From an uncultured Schlesneria sp. (GTDB taxonomy: Bacteria > Planctomycetota > Planctomycetia > Planctomycetales > Planctomycetaceae), in contig CAIQIR010000054.1 of assembly GCA_903871875.1 (NCBI GenBank), forward strand, positions 62,001 through 126,000: a DNA stretch of 64,000 nucleotides. The letters are read 5' to 3'. A model generated the notes under the pieces. It saw only the letters and a program-made list of their open reading frames with translations, was not told where the DNA came from and did not search any database. This document shows, piece by piece, positions 17,603 to 25,712 of this stretch (the first letter of the stretch is position 1; every line of letters begins with the position of its first letter). Position numbers and translations under genes: made by a program.

Positions 17603-18853
17603 ATGTCGCCTACCTCAGAACCTCGTGTGATTGTGATCGGTGGCGGGCCTGCGGGCACGACGGCCGCGACGTTGATCGCCCAGCGCGGATACAAAGTTCA
17701 ACTGTTCGAACGAGAAACGTTTCCGCGTTATCACATCGGCGAATCGCTCATTCCTCAGACCTATTGGGTGATGAAGCGGCTGAATATGCTCGACAAAATG
17801 AAGGGCAGTCACTTTGTCCGGAAATACAGCGTGCAGTTCGTGGGTTCGAGCGGCCGGTTGTCGGAACCGTTCTATTTTCTGGATCACAAGCCGCATGAAT
17901 CGTCGCAAACGTGGCAGGTTCAGCGCAGCGAGTTCGATCAGAAAATGATGGAAAACGCCGTCGAGCATGGTGTCGATGTCCATCAGGGAATGCGAGTGCT
18001 GGAAGTGCTGTTCGAAGGCCAGCGAGCCGTTGGCGTGCGTTTGCAGGATGAAGCGACCGGCGCCGAGCGAATCGAACGAGCCGATGTCATCGTGGATGCG
18101 AGCGGTCAAAGTTCGCTGATCATGGGAAAGCTCGGGCTACGCGAATGGGATCCGTCGTTGAAAAAGGCCGCCGTCTGGACCTATTGGGAAGGTGCTTGGC
18201 GCGACACCGGTCGCGATGAAGGCGCGACGGTGGTGTTGCAGATTCAAGGGAAAGCCGGCTGGTTCTGGTATATCCCTCTGCACGACAACATCGTCAGTGT
18301 CGGCGCCGTCGCCGATTACGGCTATCTGTTCAAGAACCGTGACACGAAAGATTTCGAAACCATTTATCATGCGGAAGTTGATAAGTGCCCTGCCGTGAAA
18401 GAGCGGATCAGCATCGGCAAACGTGTTGAACCGTACCGTGCGGCCAAAGAGTACTCGTATCGGGCGAAGCAAGCGGCCGGTGACGGCTGGGTGCTGGTCG
18501 GAGATGCCTTCGGATTCCTCGACCCGCTCTACTCGTCCGGTGTGCTGCTGGCGTTGAAATCCGGTGAACTGGCGGCAGATGCTGTGTGCGAGGGGCTGGC
18601 CAAAGGCGACACCTCGGGAGCCCAGCTGGGGGTGTGGGAAGCCGACTATGTGCGCGGCATGGAACGCATGCGGTCACTGGTGTGCGCCTACTATGCCGGT
18701 TTCAGCTTCGGTAAGTTTGTCGCGAAGCATCCCCATCGCAAAGGGGATATCACCGATCTGTTGATTGGCGACCTGTTCCGTCCCGAACTCGATGAAACCC
18801 TCGGTTTGATTAACGAGGCGCTGTCGATACCCGCCATGGCTGAAGTCGGCTGA
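17603..18853 (+). CDS. FAD-dependent oxidoreductase, flavin-dependent halogenase-like
   Basis: A 416-residue flavoprotein. The FAD-binding Rossmann motif is IVIGGGPAGTTAATLIA at the N-terminus, followed by ERETFPRYHIGESLIP, a signature of the halogenase/geranylgeranyl-reductase group. The halogenase-type motif GWFWYIP is present at about residues 219-225, and the C-terminal FAD motif is VLVGDAFGFLDPLYSSGV. By family knowledge such enzymes use FADH2, oxygen and halide to chlorinate aromatic or carrier-bound substrates. A non-halogenating monooxygenase or reductase remains possible. No PKS, NRPS or flavin reductase gene is near. It is probably co-transcribed with the MarR gene. Confidence 0.8.
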   Translation: MSPTSEPRVIVIGGGPAGTTAATLIAQRGYKVQLFERETFPRYHIGESLIPQTYWVMKRLNMLDKMKGSHFVRKYSVQFVGSSGRLSEPFYFLDHKPHESSQTWQVQRSEFDQKMMENAVEHGVDVHQGMRVLEVLFEGQRAVGVRLQDEATGAERIERADVIVDASGQSSLIMGKLGLREWDPSLKKAAVWTYWEGAWRDTGRDEGATVVLQIQGKAGWFWYIPLHDNIVSVGAVADYGYLFKNRDTKDFETIYHAEVDKCPAVKERISIGKRVEPYRAAKEYSYRAKQAAGDGWVLVGDAFGFLDPLYSSGVLLALKSGELAADAVCEGLAKGDTSGAQLGVWEADYVRGMERMRSLVCAYYAGFSFGKFVAKHPHRKGDITDLLIGDLFRPELDETLGLINEALSIPAMAEVG

Positions 18854-18925
18854 GCGATCGCGGGTTTCTTACTGTTTCGTCACCGCTTTGTCATAGAATT
18901 GTGACACGGCATCGGAGTCTTCGGA

Positions 18926-18948
18926 GACGCAGTACTCTTCTCTGCGTC
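18926..18948. repeat. Small hairpin after the halogenase-like gene
   Basis: GACGCAG and CTGCGTC form a perfect 7-bp stem around a 9-base loop, 73 bases past the stop at 18853. No T-tract follows on plus, so a terminator role is uncertain. Confidence 0.35.
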
Positions 18949-19113
18949 GATTGAAGAAAAGAGGACGCTCAGAACGAAGAGCACTGCTTGATCCAATGCG
19001 AGCAAAGTAGTGGGCCCCCCGGCGATCGTTCGCTCCCTTGAATTCGGTCGTGAATCGTTCAATCGTTATGGGCTGGCAGCAAACGACATCGAGGGCGCGA
19101 CCCGCCTGGCAAT

Positions 19114-20526
19114 ATGACCGCATCATCAACATTACCGCTTGTGGAGGAACTGCCTCCGTCCACCGATGTGATGACGGCTGTCCGATCGCTCGCACATTGG
19201 CCGCGCCTGTTGCTGCTGGATAGTACGCTGCAGCGAGAACCTGTCGGTCGGTACTCGTTCCTGATGGCCGATCCCGTGGCCCAATGGCAATTCGATTTTG
19301 CCCGTTTTGGATCAGATCCGTTTTCCGATGTGAGTGCCCAGTGGGAACGCTGGCGAGGCGAAGCCGTGCCCGGTTTGCCACCCTTCCAAGGAGGAGTCGC
19401 CGGGCTACTCGGATATGAGCTGGGGCAAAGCTGGGAAAAAATCCGCTCGGCGGCCAATGACGAGTTTCAGTTGCCGGTCATGGCCGTTGGCCTCTATGAC
19501 TGGGTGTTGGCCTGGGACCATGTCGCACAGCGAGTCTGGATTATCTCGCATGGTTGGCCCGAGGCGGATCTGTCGAATCGCCGAACGCGTGCCACAGAGC
19601 GCCTGCGAAAGGTTAAAGAGGCCTTGGCGTCGAAGATCCTGGTTGGGCCAGTCGGCGGGCTCGTGGAACCACGTTCTCTCGACCTGACGGAACAGTTTCC
19701 GCTGGCGGGATCATCGACCGTCACCAGCACATTTACACGGGACGACTATTTGCGTTCCGTGCAAATGGTGATCGACTACATTCATGCGGGCGACCTGTTT
19801 CAGGCGAATCTCTCGCAGCGGTTGCTGGCGCAGGCTCCCTGTGATTCCGTCGAACTATTCGCACGTCTGCGAACGGTGAATCCTGCTCCGTTTGCCGGGT
19901 TGATGCGATGGGATGACTGGGCCATTGTCAGCGCCTCGCCCGAGCGGTTCTTGTGTGTGACGGACGGTGAAGTGGAAACACGGCCGATCAAAGGCACGCG
20001 GCAACGAAAACGCGGACCGGAGGCGGATTTATTCACGCGAGACGAGCTGCGTGAGAGCCATAAGGATCAGGCTGAAAATGTCATGATCGTGGATTTGCTC
20101 AGAAACGATCTCTCGCGCGTTTGTGAGGCGGGATCGATTCGAGTGCCGCATCTGTGTACCGTCGAAACTTACGAGACGGTGCAGCATCTCGTCTCCGAAG
20201 TGCGCGGACAGCTGAGGTCTGAGACCACAATCTGGGATCTGTTTCGCGCTACGTTTCCCGGTGGATCGATCACGGGCGCTCCAAAAGTCCGCGCGATGCA
20301 AATCATCGCCGAACTTGAACGGACCGTTCGGGGGCCGTATTGCGGCAGTCTGTTTTATGTCGGATTCGACGGTCAGACCGACAGCAATCTGCTGATTCGA
20401 TCTTTCGTGCAGCGATACGGATGGCTGCAATGCAACGTCGGCGGTGGCATTGTCGCTCAATCGAATCCGGCTGCGGAATACGAAGAAACGTTGACCAAGG
20501 CGGCCGGGATGTTGAAGGCCTTGTGA
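19114..20526 (+). CDS. pabB: Aminodeoxychorismate synthase component I
   Basis: Converts chorismate plus ammonia (from a PabA glutaminase) to 4-amino-4-deoxychorismate in folate synthesis. The 470-residue protein has the TrpE/PabB architecture: an N-terminal domain (LEELPPS region, GGVAGLLGYELGQSWEKI), then the chorismate-binding domain with FQANLSQRLLA, SASPERFL, then PIKGTRQR (K293), ESHKDQAENVMIVDLLRNDLSRV and GGSITGAPKVRAM. The PIKGT lysine is the feature that separates PabB from anthranilate synthase TrpE (PIAGT). No pabA or pabC gene is adjacent. It converges with the slyX-like gene. Confidence 0.92.
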   Translation: MTASSTLPLVEELPPSTDVMTAVRSLAHWPRLLLLDSTLQREPVGRYSFLMADPVAQWQFDFARFGSDPFSDVSAQWERWRGEAVPGLPPFQGGVAGLLGYELGQSWEKIRSAANDEFQLPVMAVGLYDWVLAWDHVAQRVWIISHGWPEADLSNRRTRATERLRKVKEALASKILVGPVGGLVEPRSLDLTEQFPLAGSSTVTSTFTRDDYLRSVQMVIDYIHAGDLFQANLSQRLLAQAPCDSVELFARLRTVNPAPFAGLMRWDDWAIVSASPERFLCVTDGEVETRPIKGTRQRKRGPEADLFTRDELRESHKDQAENVMIVDLLRNDLSRVCEAGSIRVPHLCTVETYETVQHLVSEVRGQLRSETTIWDLFRATFPGGSITGAPKVRAMQIIAELERTVRGPYCGSLFYVGFDGQTDSNLLIRSFVQRYGWLQCNVGGGIVAQSNPAAEYEETLTKAAGMLKAL

Positions 20527-20601
20527 AGTTCTTTGGCAATTGGCCAAATCGCTCTGCGCAGGGCCTTTTCGGGCGACATCGCGACGAGCCAATCTCAAAC
20601 A

Positions 20602-20877
20602 TCAATAATGCGGCGGTCTTTCGATCCCCGGATCGCGTTCTTCCGGAGGTTCACTTGTCTGAACCATTCGTCGTTCGAGTTTGGAAACATGTTCGCGCAT
20701 CGTCTTCAGGTCGGCCTGAACGGCCAATAGCACCGAATGCATTTGGTCGAGTTCATGCTCCAGGTGGGCCACGGTCATTTCGAGGCCGATGATGCGTTCA
20801 GACAAATCAGGTGCGGACAATGTTCGGCTTTCTGGCTGGGGCGCGATCTGGCAAACGGTCGCTCTCGAATTTCCCAT
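20602..20877 (-). CDS. SlyX-family small coiled-coil protein
   Basis: A 91-residue protein. Residues of about 25-70 form one long heptad helix (RIIGLEMTVAHLEHELDQMH, VLLAVQADLKTMREHVSKLERRM), and the C-terminus ends in PPHY, the SlyX family hallmark. SlyX is widespread, and its molecular role is unknown. It is convergent with pabB and divergent from the molybdoenzyme gene. Confidence 0.85.
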   Translation of the reverse strand: MGNSRATVCQIAPQPESRTLSAPDLSERIIGLEMTVAHLEHELDQMHSVLLAVQADLKTMREHVSKLERRMVQTSEPPEERDPGIERPPHY

Positions 20878-20991
20878 GATACTCGACTAAGTTAGTTGGT
20901 GCAGTGTACGAAACCTCGATCACTTTCGCCGAATCAATGGTTCGATTCGTCCCGGCGCAGGGTGATTGCGTTCGATAGCAAAGGCTTACCC

Positions 20992-21684
20992 ATGTTGGAT
21001 CATGATCCGAAATACCAGGTCGGCGGCCCGGATCAGCCGAACAAGGTTCCTGATGGCGTCATCGTCAGCCCGGATACCCGGCGAGAGAATCGGATTCCCC
21101 CCGGCCAATCGCGAACTCGCAAATGGCCAGTTCTCCAATGGGGACCCATTCCCGAAGTCACCACGGGCGAATGGCGGTTCGAAGTACGAGGGCTCGTTGA
21201 GAATCCACTCTCGTTGAACTGGAACGAGTACCGTGCCCTGCCCCGAGTGAAGGTCTTTTCGGACTTTCATTGTGTCACGAGATGGTCGCGGCTCGGAAAT
21301 ATCTGGGAGGGTGTTGCGATCAAGGCTCTGATGGAGCGTGTGCAGGTCAAGCCGGAAGCGAGGTTCGTGATCGCGCTGGGTTACGACGACGGCTGGACGA
21401 CAAACATGCCGATCGACGATTTCTTGCAGCCTGACGTACTGCTGGCCGACACTCACGATGGCGAGCCGATCAACTTCGAACACGGCGGGCCGGTCAGGCT
21501 GATCGTTCCACGACTTTACGCCTGGAAGAGTGCCAAATGGTGTCGGTCGCTGACGTTTCTCGACCATGACGAACCGGGTCTGTGGGAACAGCAGGGCTAC
21601 CACAATCATGGCGATCCCTGGTCCGAAGAACGATTCGGATCGGATGTGATGCCGCCCGGTTGGTCTGAAGAGACTGATTTCTAG
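20992..21684 (+). CDS. Sulfite oxidase-like molybdopterin oxidoreductase
   Basis: A soluble protein of about 230 residues with the molybdopterin-binding oxidoreductase fold (COG2041). Visible features are PPGQSRTRKWPVLQWGPIP, WRFEVRGLVENPLSLNWNEY, then FHCVTRWSRLGNIWEGV, whose Cys is the expected molybdenum ligand, and GPVRLIVPRLYAWKSAKW near the end. It lacks a signal peptide and the C-terminal dimerisation domain of true sulfite oxidase, so it belongs to the short, uncharacterised subgroup. ATG 20992 is preferred to the in-frame ATG 20896. Physiological substrate is unknown. Confidence 0.88.
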   Translation: MLDHDPKYQVGGPDQPNKVPDGVIVSPDTRRENRIPPGQSRTRKWPVLQWGPIPEVTTGEWRFEVRGLVENPLSLNWNEYRALPRVKVFSDFHCVTRWSRLGNIWEGVAIKALMERVQVKPEARFVIALGYDDGWTTNMPIDDFLQPDVLLADTHDGEPINFEHGGPVRLIVPRLYAWKSAKWCRSLTFLDHDEPGLWEQQGYHNHGDPWSEERFGSDVMPPGWSEETDF

Positions 21685-21737
21685 GCCGAAACCTCGCGGT
21701 CGGTGGCCCTCCAGCAACTGTGGTCGCCGCCAATAGT

Positions 21738-21751
21738 TGCGGTCGACCGCA
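21738..21751. promoter_or_regulatory. 14-bp perfect palindrome upstream of the catabolic operon
   Basis: TGCGGTCGACCGCA is fully self-complementary. It lies 54 bases after the molybdoenzyme stop and about 100 bases before the enolase-superfamily gene. It could be an operator for the operon's own GntR regulator, or part of a transcript end. Confidence 0.4.
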
Positions 21752-21851
21752 GTTCCCCGTAGTTTTCCCCGTTCGTTAATTGACAGCTGAAAAATGCATG
21801 TTTAGAATATGTTCGAACAAAGTTAAATCATATTTCCAACGTGGTGTGAAC

Positions 21852-23051
21852 GTGCGAATTTCGCGTGTGGAAGCTCTGCGGATCCGGCAGCCTGATTTCG
21901 AGCCATTCGACTGGTGGTGCACCAGTTCGTTGGACTTGTTGTATGACGAGGGCAAGAAGAACCGCGATCGCGGCGCTGGTCTATTCAATGTGCCGATCGA
22001 TCTACGTCGCGATCCGGTGTTCCATGTCCTGGTTCGCGTGACGACGGATGATGGATTAACGGGCTTGGGGGCGATCGGGCTGGGGTCGCAAGCCATGGCC
22101 GACGCGGTCGAGCAGTTGCTCGCGCCGCTGGTTTTGGGTCGTAATCCCTTCGATGTCGAGTTGAATTGGGAATTGATGTATCGCTCGACCTTGAACATTG
22201 GTCGGAAGGGCTTGATCCTTGAAGCGATCAGCGGCATCGACATCGCGCTGTGGGACATTCTGGGCAAGGCGACCGGCCAGCCCGTCTATAACCTGCTGGG
22301 TGGTCGCACGCGGGAGCGGATTCGGGCCTACGCCAGTGGTTTGTATGCCGATCAGGATCTTGATCGGCTGGCTAGCAGTGCGCGGCGGTATGTCGACGCC
22401 GGCTTTACGGCGGTCAAGATGCGGTTTGGCTATGGTCCGCAAGACGGGCGGCCGGGGATGCGCAAGAATGTCGAGCTGGTGCGCACGGTCCGTGAGGCGA
22501 TTGGCGATGATATCGATCTGATGGCCGATGCCTACATGGGTTGGACCACGCAGTACGCCATCGAGATGATACGACTGCTGGACGATTTTCATCTGGCCTG
22601 GGTCGAAGAGCCAGTGTCGCCTGACGATCTGGACGGCTACGCTCGCATTCGAGCTTCCACTCGGACGGCAATCGCCGGCGGCGAACACGAGTTCACCCGC
22701 TATGGCTTCAAAGAGTTGATTACGCGCGGCTGTGTCGATTACGTGCAACTGGATGTGAATCGGGTGGGTGGAGTGACGGAAGCGCGAAAGGTCTGGGCAC
22801 TGGCCGCAGCCTATTCCCTGCCGGTCGTGCCGCACTCGCAGAATTATCACAACCAGCATTTGATTATGTCGCATGTAAATTCGCCATTGTCCGAATATCT
22901 GCCGCCCGATTATCGCGATGGCGACACGTTTCTGTCGGAACTGTTTATCGGTGACGCGGTTGCCTGCGACGGGCATATCACTCTGTCTGGCAAGCCTGGA
23001 ATGGGCGTTGAACTGAACGAACCTGTCGTGGCGGAATACTTGCTGAAGTAA
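21852..23051 (+). CDS. Enolase-superfamily sugar-acid dehydratase (rhamnonate-dehydratase-like)
   Basis: A mandelate racemase-subgroup enzyme of 399 residues from GTG 21852. Active-site elements are a KxR motif (K189, R191 in VKMRFG), metal ligands D226, E252 and E278 (MADAYMGW, WVEEP, AGGEHE), and the Asp301/His328 dyad (LDVNRVGG, VVPHS). Overall layout, including YASGLYAD, PQDGRPGMRKN and the ending KPGMGVELNE, resembles L-rhamnonate dehydratase more than mandelate racemase. The expected reaction is dehydration of a sugar acid to a 2-keto-3-deoxy acid; exact stereochemistry is not readable. The start is uncertain (GTG 21846 or 21852; upstream ATG 21780). The lyase gene follows after 11 bases. 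Confidence 0.88.
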   Translation: MRISRVEALRIRQPDFEPFDWWCTSSLDLLYDEGKKNRDRGAGLFNVPIDLRRDPVFHVLVRVTTDDGLTGLGAIGLGSQAMADAVEQLLAPLVLGRNPFDVELNWELMYRSTLNIGRKGLILEAISGIDIALWDILGKATGQPVYNLLGGRTRERIRAYASGLYADQDLDRLASSARRYVDAGFTAVKMRFGYGPQDGRPGMRKNVELVRTVREAIGDDIDLMADAYMGWTTQYAIEMIRLLDDFHLAWVEEPVSPDDLDGYARIRASTRTAIAGGEHEFTRYGFKELITRGCVDYVQLDVNRVGGVTEARKVWALAAAYSLPVVPHSQNYHNQHLIMSHVNSPLSEYLPPDYRDGDTFLSELFIGDAVACDGHITLSGKPGMGVELNEPVVAEYLLK

Positions 23052-23062
23052 GAGGAGTTGGC

Positions 23063-23989
23063 ATGTTGAAGTCCGATTTCGCGGGCATCTATCCGATGCT
23101 GGTGCCGTTCTACCTGGACGACGACCGAGTCGATCCAGACATGCTGCGACGTCAGGTAGAAATTGCGGTTGCGTGCGGCTGTCATGGTCTAGGTGTGATG
23201 GGGCTGGGGACCGAGGTCAATAAGCTGTCGACGGCTGAGCGTCGCGATGTGTTGGCGATCGTGGCGGAATCGCTGGCGGGGCGACTTCCCTTGTCGGTGA
23301 CCATCGGCGAGAACACGGTTCGCGGGCAAATTGAGTTCGGCCGGTTCGCCGCCGAACTGGGCGCGGACTGGCTGATCCTGCAGCCACCCCCAGCCAGTGA
23401 CGTGGCCGAAATCGAGCTCTTGCGATTCTTCGGCGCGGTGGCTGATGCGGTGCCGCTGCCGATTGCCGTGCAGAACGCGGCGGTCTATCTGGGGATTCAA
23501 CTGACGACGTCGGGATTGAACGCATTGCATCGACAGCATCCGAATGTTTGTCTGTTGAAGACGGAAGATCCTCCCGAAACGACCGCACGGTTGATCGAAG
23601 CGACATCGGGCGAGTTTCGAGTTTTCGTCGGTCGTGGCGGTCTGGATTTGGTCGATCAATTGCGAGCAGGTGCGGTGGGCATCATTCCGGGGATGGAAAC
23701 GGTCGATCGGACACCGCGAATCTACGATCATTTTCAAGCGGGACGCGAGTCCGCTGCGGTGGCGCTCTATGACGAGATCCTACCGACGTTGGTGTTCCTG
23801 GAAAGATCGATCAATCATTTCGTCACCTGTTCGCGCGAGATTCTGGCTCAGCGACTGGATGTCGGACCGGTGCGTCATCGATTGGCCCGAGAGATCAGCC
23901 CGTTTGGCCGAGACACCATCGGACGTTGTTCTCGCTCGTTGGGGGCGATGAATGTGGTTACCACCGGCGCGACAAGAGGTGCGCCATGA
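23063..23989 (+). CDS. DapA/NAL-family lyase, variant active site
   Basis: A TIM-barrel class I aldolase-type protein of 308 residues. It shows GIYPMLVPFYLDDDRVD, VMGLGTEVNKLSTAER, then the Schiff-base lysine in VCLLKTEDPP (K166), then VFVGRGGLDLVDQLRAGAVGIIPG. The strand that normally carries the catalytic Tyr (YNxP) reads AVQNAAVYLGI, so Tyr is replaced by Gln, as in a lesser-known branch of the family. Next to a sugar-acid dehydratase, cleavage of a 2-keto-3-deoxy acid is the simple inference. Spacing is 11 bases upstream and a 4-base ATGA overlap downstream, so translational coupling is expected. Confidence 0.87.
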   Translation: MLKSDFAGIYPMLVPFYLDDDRVDPDMLRRQVEIAVACGCHGLGVMGLGTEVNKLSTAERRDVLAIVAESLAGRLPLSVTIGENTVRGQIEFGRFAAELGADWLILQPPPASDVAEIELLRFFGAVADAVPLPIAVQNAAVYLGIQLTTSGLNALHRQHPNVCLLKTEDPPETTARLIEATSGEFRVFVGRGGLDLVDQLRAGAVGIIPGMETVDRTPRIYDHFQAGRESAAVALYDEILPTLVFLERSINHFVTCSREILAQRLDVGPVRHRLAREISPFGRDTIGRCSRSLGAMNVVTTGATRGAP

Positions 23990-24915
23990 TGTTCCTCGTC
24001 CGATTGCGATCGACGCGGCATGCATCGCTGGTCTCGCTCGTGACGAAGTGCAGCCTCTTGTGGCTGTTGTGCACACCGCTCGTCGCCGGCGCGAATGATG
24101 AAGAGGTGCGATTTGTTGCCGACGTGACGTTTGCGTCGCCAACCGACGAGACACTGAAGTTGAATCTGGCTTGGCCTCGGTCGGGAACAGGTCCATTTCC
24201 GACGGTGGTTTGCATTCATGGTGGTGGGTTCTCGGGCGGACGTCGTGAAGACTATGACGGGTTGTGTCGAAAATTTGCCGCGCGAGGTTATGTCGCGGCG
24301 ACGATCGACTATCGATTGTCACCCAAGCATCGTTGGCCGGCGCATATTCACGACTGCAAAGCCGCCATCCGCTGGTTAAGGGCTCATGCCACTGAATATG
24401 GAATTGACGTTGATCGAATCGCCGCCATGGGAAGTTCTGCTGGCGGACATCTGTCTCAGTTCCTGGCGGTGACCAACGACGTCCGGGAATTTGACGGAGA
24501 TCATACTCATCTGGATCAGTCGAGTCGGGTGACGTGCGTCGCGGCGTGGGCTCAAGCAAGTGACTTTACTCGCGAATATGGGGTGTGGAAGGATGCGGCC
24601 GCCGCATTTCGTGGTTTTCTGGGGTCGGATCTGTCGGCGGAAACGCGCCGCTTGCATGTGCGTGCCAGTCCGCTGTTCTGGGTCACGCCGAACGCAGCCC
24701 CGACATTGCTCGTGCACGGAACGGCTGATCGGGATGTGTTGTTTGTCCAGTCAGTCTGGATTTACGAGCGACTGCAGTCGGCAGAAGTGGAAACGCGGTT
24801 GGTGCCCATCGAAGGGGGCGGGCATGGTTTGACCGGTTCGTATTTGGAACAGGCCGAGCAAGCGACATTCGTCTTTTTCGATCAGCAATTGAAGCGGGAG
24901 ACGCTGCTAAAATAA
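23986..24915 (+). CDS. Secreted alpha/beta-hydrolase, BD-FAE/carboxylesterase-like
   Basis: About 309 residues, with a signal peptide (LWLLCTPLVAGA) indicating export. Catalytic elements are the oxyanion motif HGGG (about 78-81), nucleophile Ser151 in GSSAGG, Asp in HGTADRDVLF and His in GGGHGLTG, the pattern of carbohydrate esterases and BD-FAE-type feruloyl esterases. It starts within the stop codon of the lyase gene (ATGA). In this operon it probably deacylates or otherwise releases an acidic sugar before uptake; the substrate is unknown. Confidence 0.87.
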   Translation: MMFLVRLRSTRHASLVSLVTKCSLLWLLCTPLVAGANDEEVRFVADVTFASPTDETLKLNLAWPRSGTGPFPTVVCIHGGGFSGGRREDYDGLCRKFAARGYVAATIDYRLSPKHRWPAHIHDCKAAIRWLRAHATEYGIDVDRIAAMGSSAGGHLSQFLAVTNDVREFDGDHTHLDQSSRVTCVAAWAQASDFTREYGVWKDAAAAFRGFLGSDLSAETRRLHVRASPLFWVTPNAAPTLLVHGTADRDVLFVQSVWIYERLQSAEVETRLVPIEGGGHGLTGSYLEQAEQATFVFFDQQLKRETLLK

Positions 24916-25014
24916 GCCGGTCACGCGAGGCCGGCTCGTGCGGAAAGTGTGCCCAAGAATGAGGTCTTCCCCTCGAATGATTTGAGGAACTCGGGAAACA
25001 GGAAGGTGACAAGC

Positions 25015-25686
25015 ATGAGTGAATTGTTGGCTGCCGACAATTTGACGAAATCGCGGCAGGCGTTTATCGAATTGCGTGAGCGGATTCTGGATGGCCGATT
25101 ACCAGCGGGAACCCATTTGACCTTGCGGCCCATCGCGAAGTCATTGGGCGTGACCGTGGCGGCCGTGTCAGAGGCGGTTCGTGAGCTGGTGCATGAGCAA
25201 TTGGTCGATTTCGAACCCAACTATGGGGCGAAGGTCAAACGGTTCGACGCCGAAACGGTCCGCAGTCAGCATGTGCTGCGAATCGCCATCGAATGTGAAG
25301 CGATCCGCCGTTGCACACAGAATATCGGACCTCGCAAACTGGACGAATTGCAGGCGCTGGCGGAAGAGGTCGATCGTCTGGCCGATGTCGAAGAGAATCT
25401 CTCCGAATCCCGTCGCCGCGATTTTGAGTTTCATTTGCGGGTGGCGGAACAATCGGGCGTCCCTTCATTGGCTGCCGTGTTGCGGTCGTGTCATCTCGTT
25501 CGCCTGTTGGCTGTCGACACCTCGTTGCCGGGCGACCCGCTGACGGTGCCGAATCGCACGCACGTCGAATTGGTCGAGGCGATTCGTTCAAGAGACGTCG
25601 ACACGGCAGAGCAGGCGATGCGAGATCATTGTGAACGGTCATTGCAGTTGCAATTGCGGCAGACGTTCGGAACGATCGGACTGTAA
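25015..25686 (+). CDS. GntR-family transcriptional regulator (FCD/FadR subfamily)
   Basis: A 223-residue regulator. The N-terminal winged helix (RQAFIELRERILDGRLPAG, LRPIAKSLGVTVAAVSEAVRELVHEQLV) is followed by an all-helical FCD ligand-binding domain. Its metal/ligand residues are visible as DFEFHLRVAEQS and HVELVEAIRSRD, plus the final MRDHCERS. ATG 25015 has a purine-rich AGGAAGGTGAC site before it and is preferred to 24949. FCD regulators usually respond to organic or sugar acids, which agrees with the dehydratase and lyase upstream. It probably controls this operon, with the palindrome at 21738 as one candidate site. Confidence 0.88.
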   Translation: MSELLAADNLTKSRQAFIELRERILDGRLPAGTHLTLRPIAKSLGVTVAAVSEAVRELVHEQLVDFEPNYGAKVKRFDAETVRSQHVLRIAIECEAIRRCTQNIGPRKLDELQALAEEVDRLADVEENLSESRRRDFEFHLRVAEQSGVPSLAAVLRSCHLVRLLAVDTSLPGDPLTVPNRTHVELVEAIRSRDVDTAEQAMRDHCERSLQLQLRQTFGTIGL

Positions 25687-25712
25687 ACGTCGTTCCGCTA
25701 CGGAGAGGCTCG

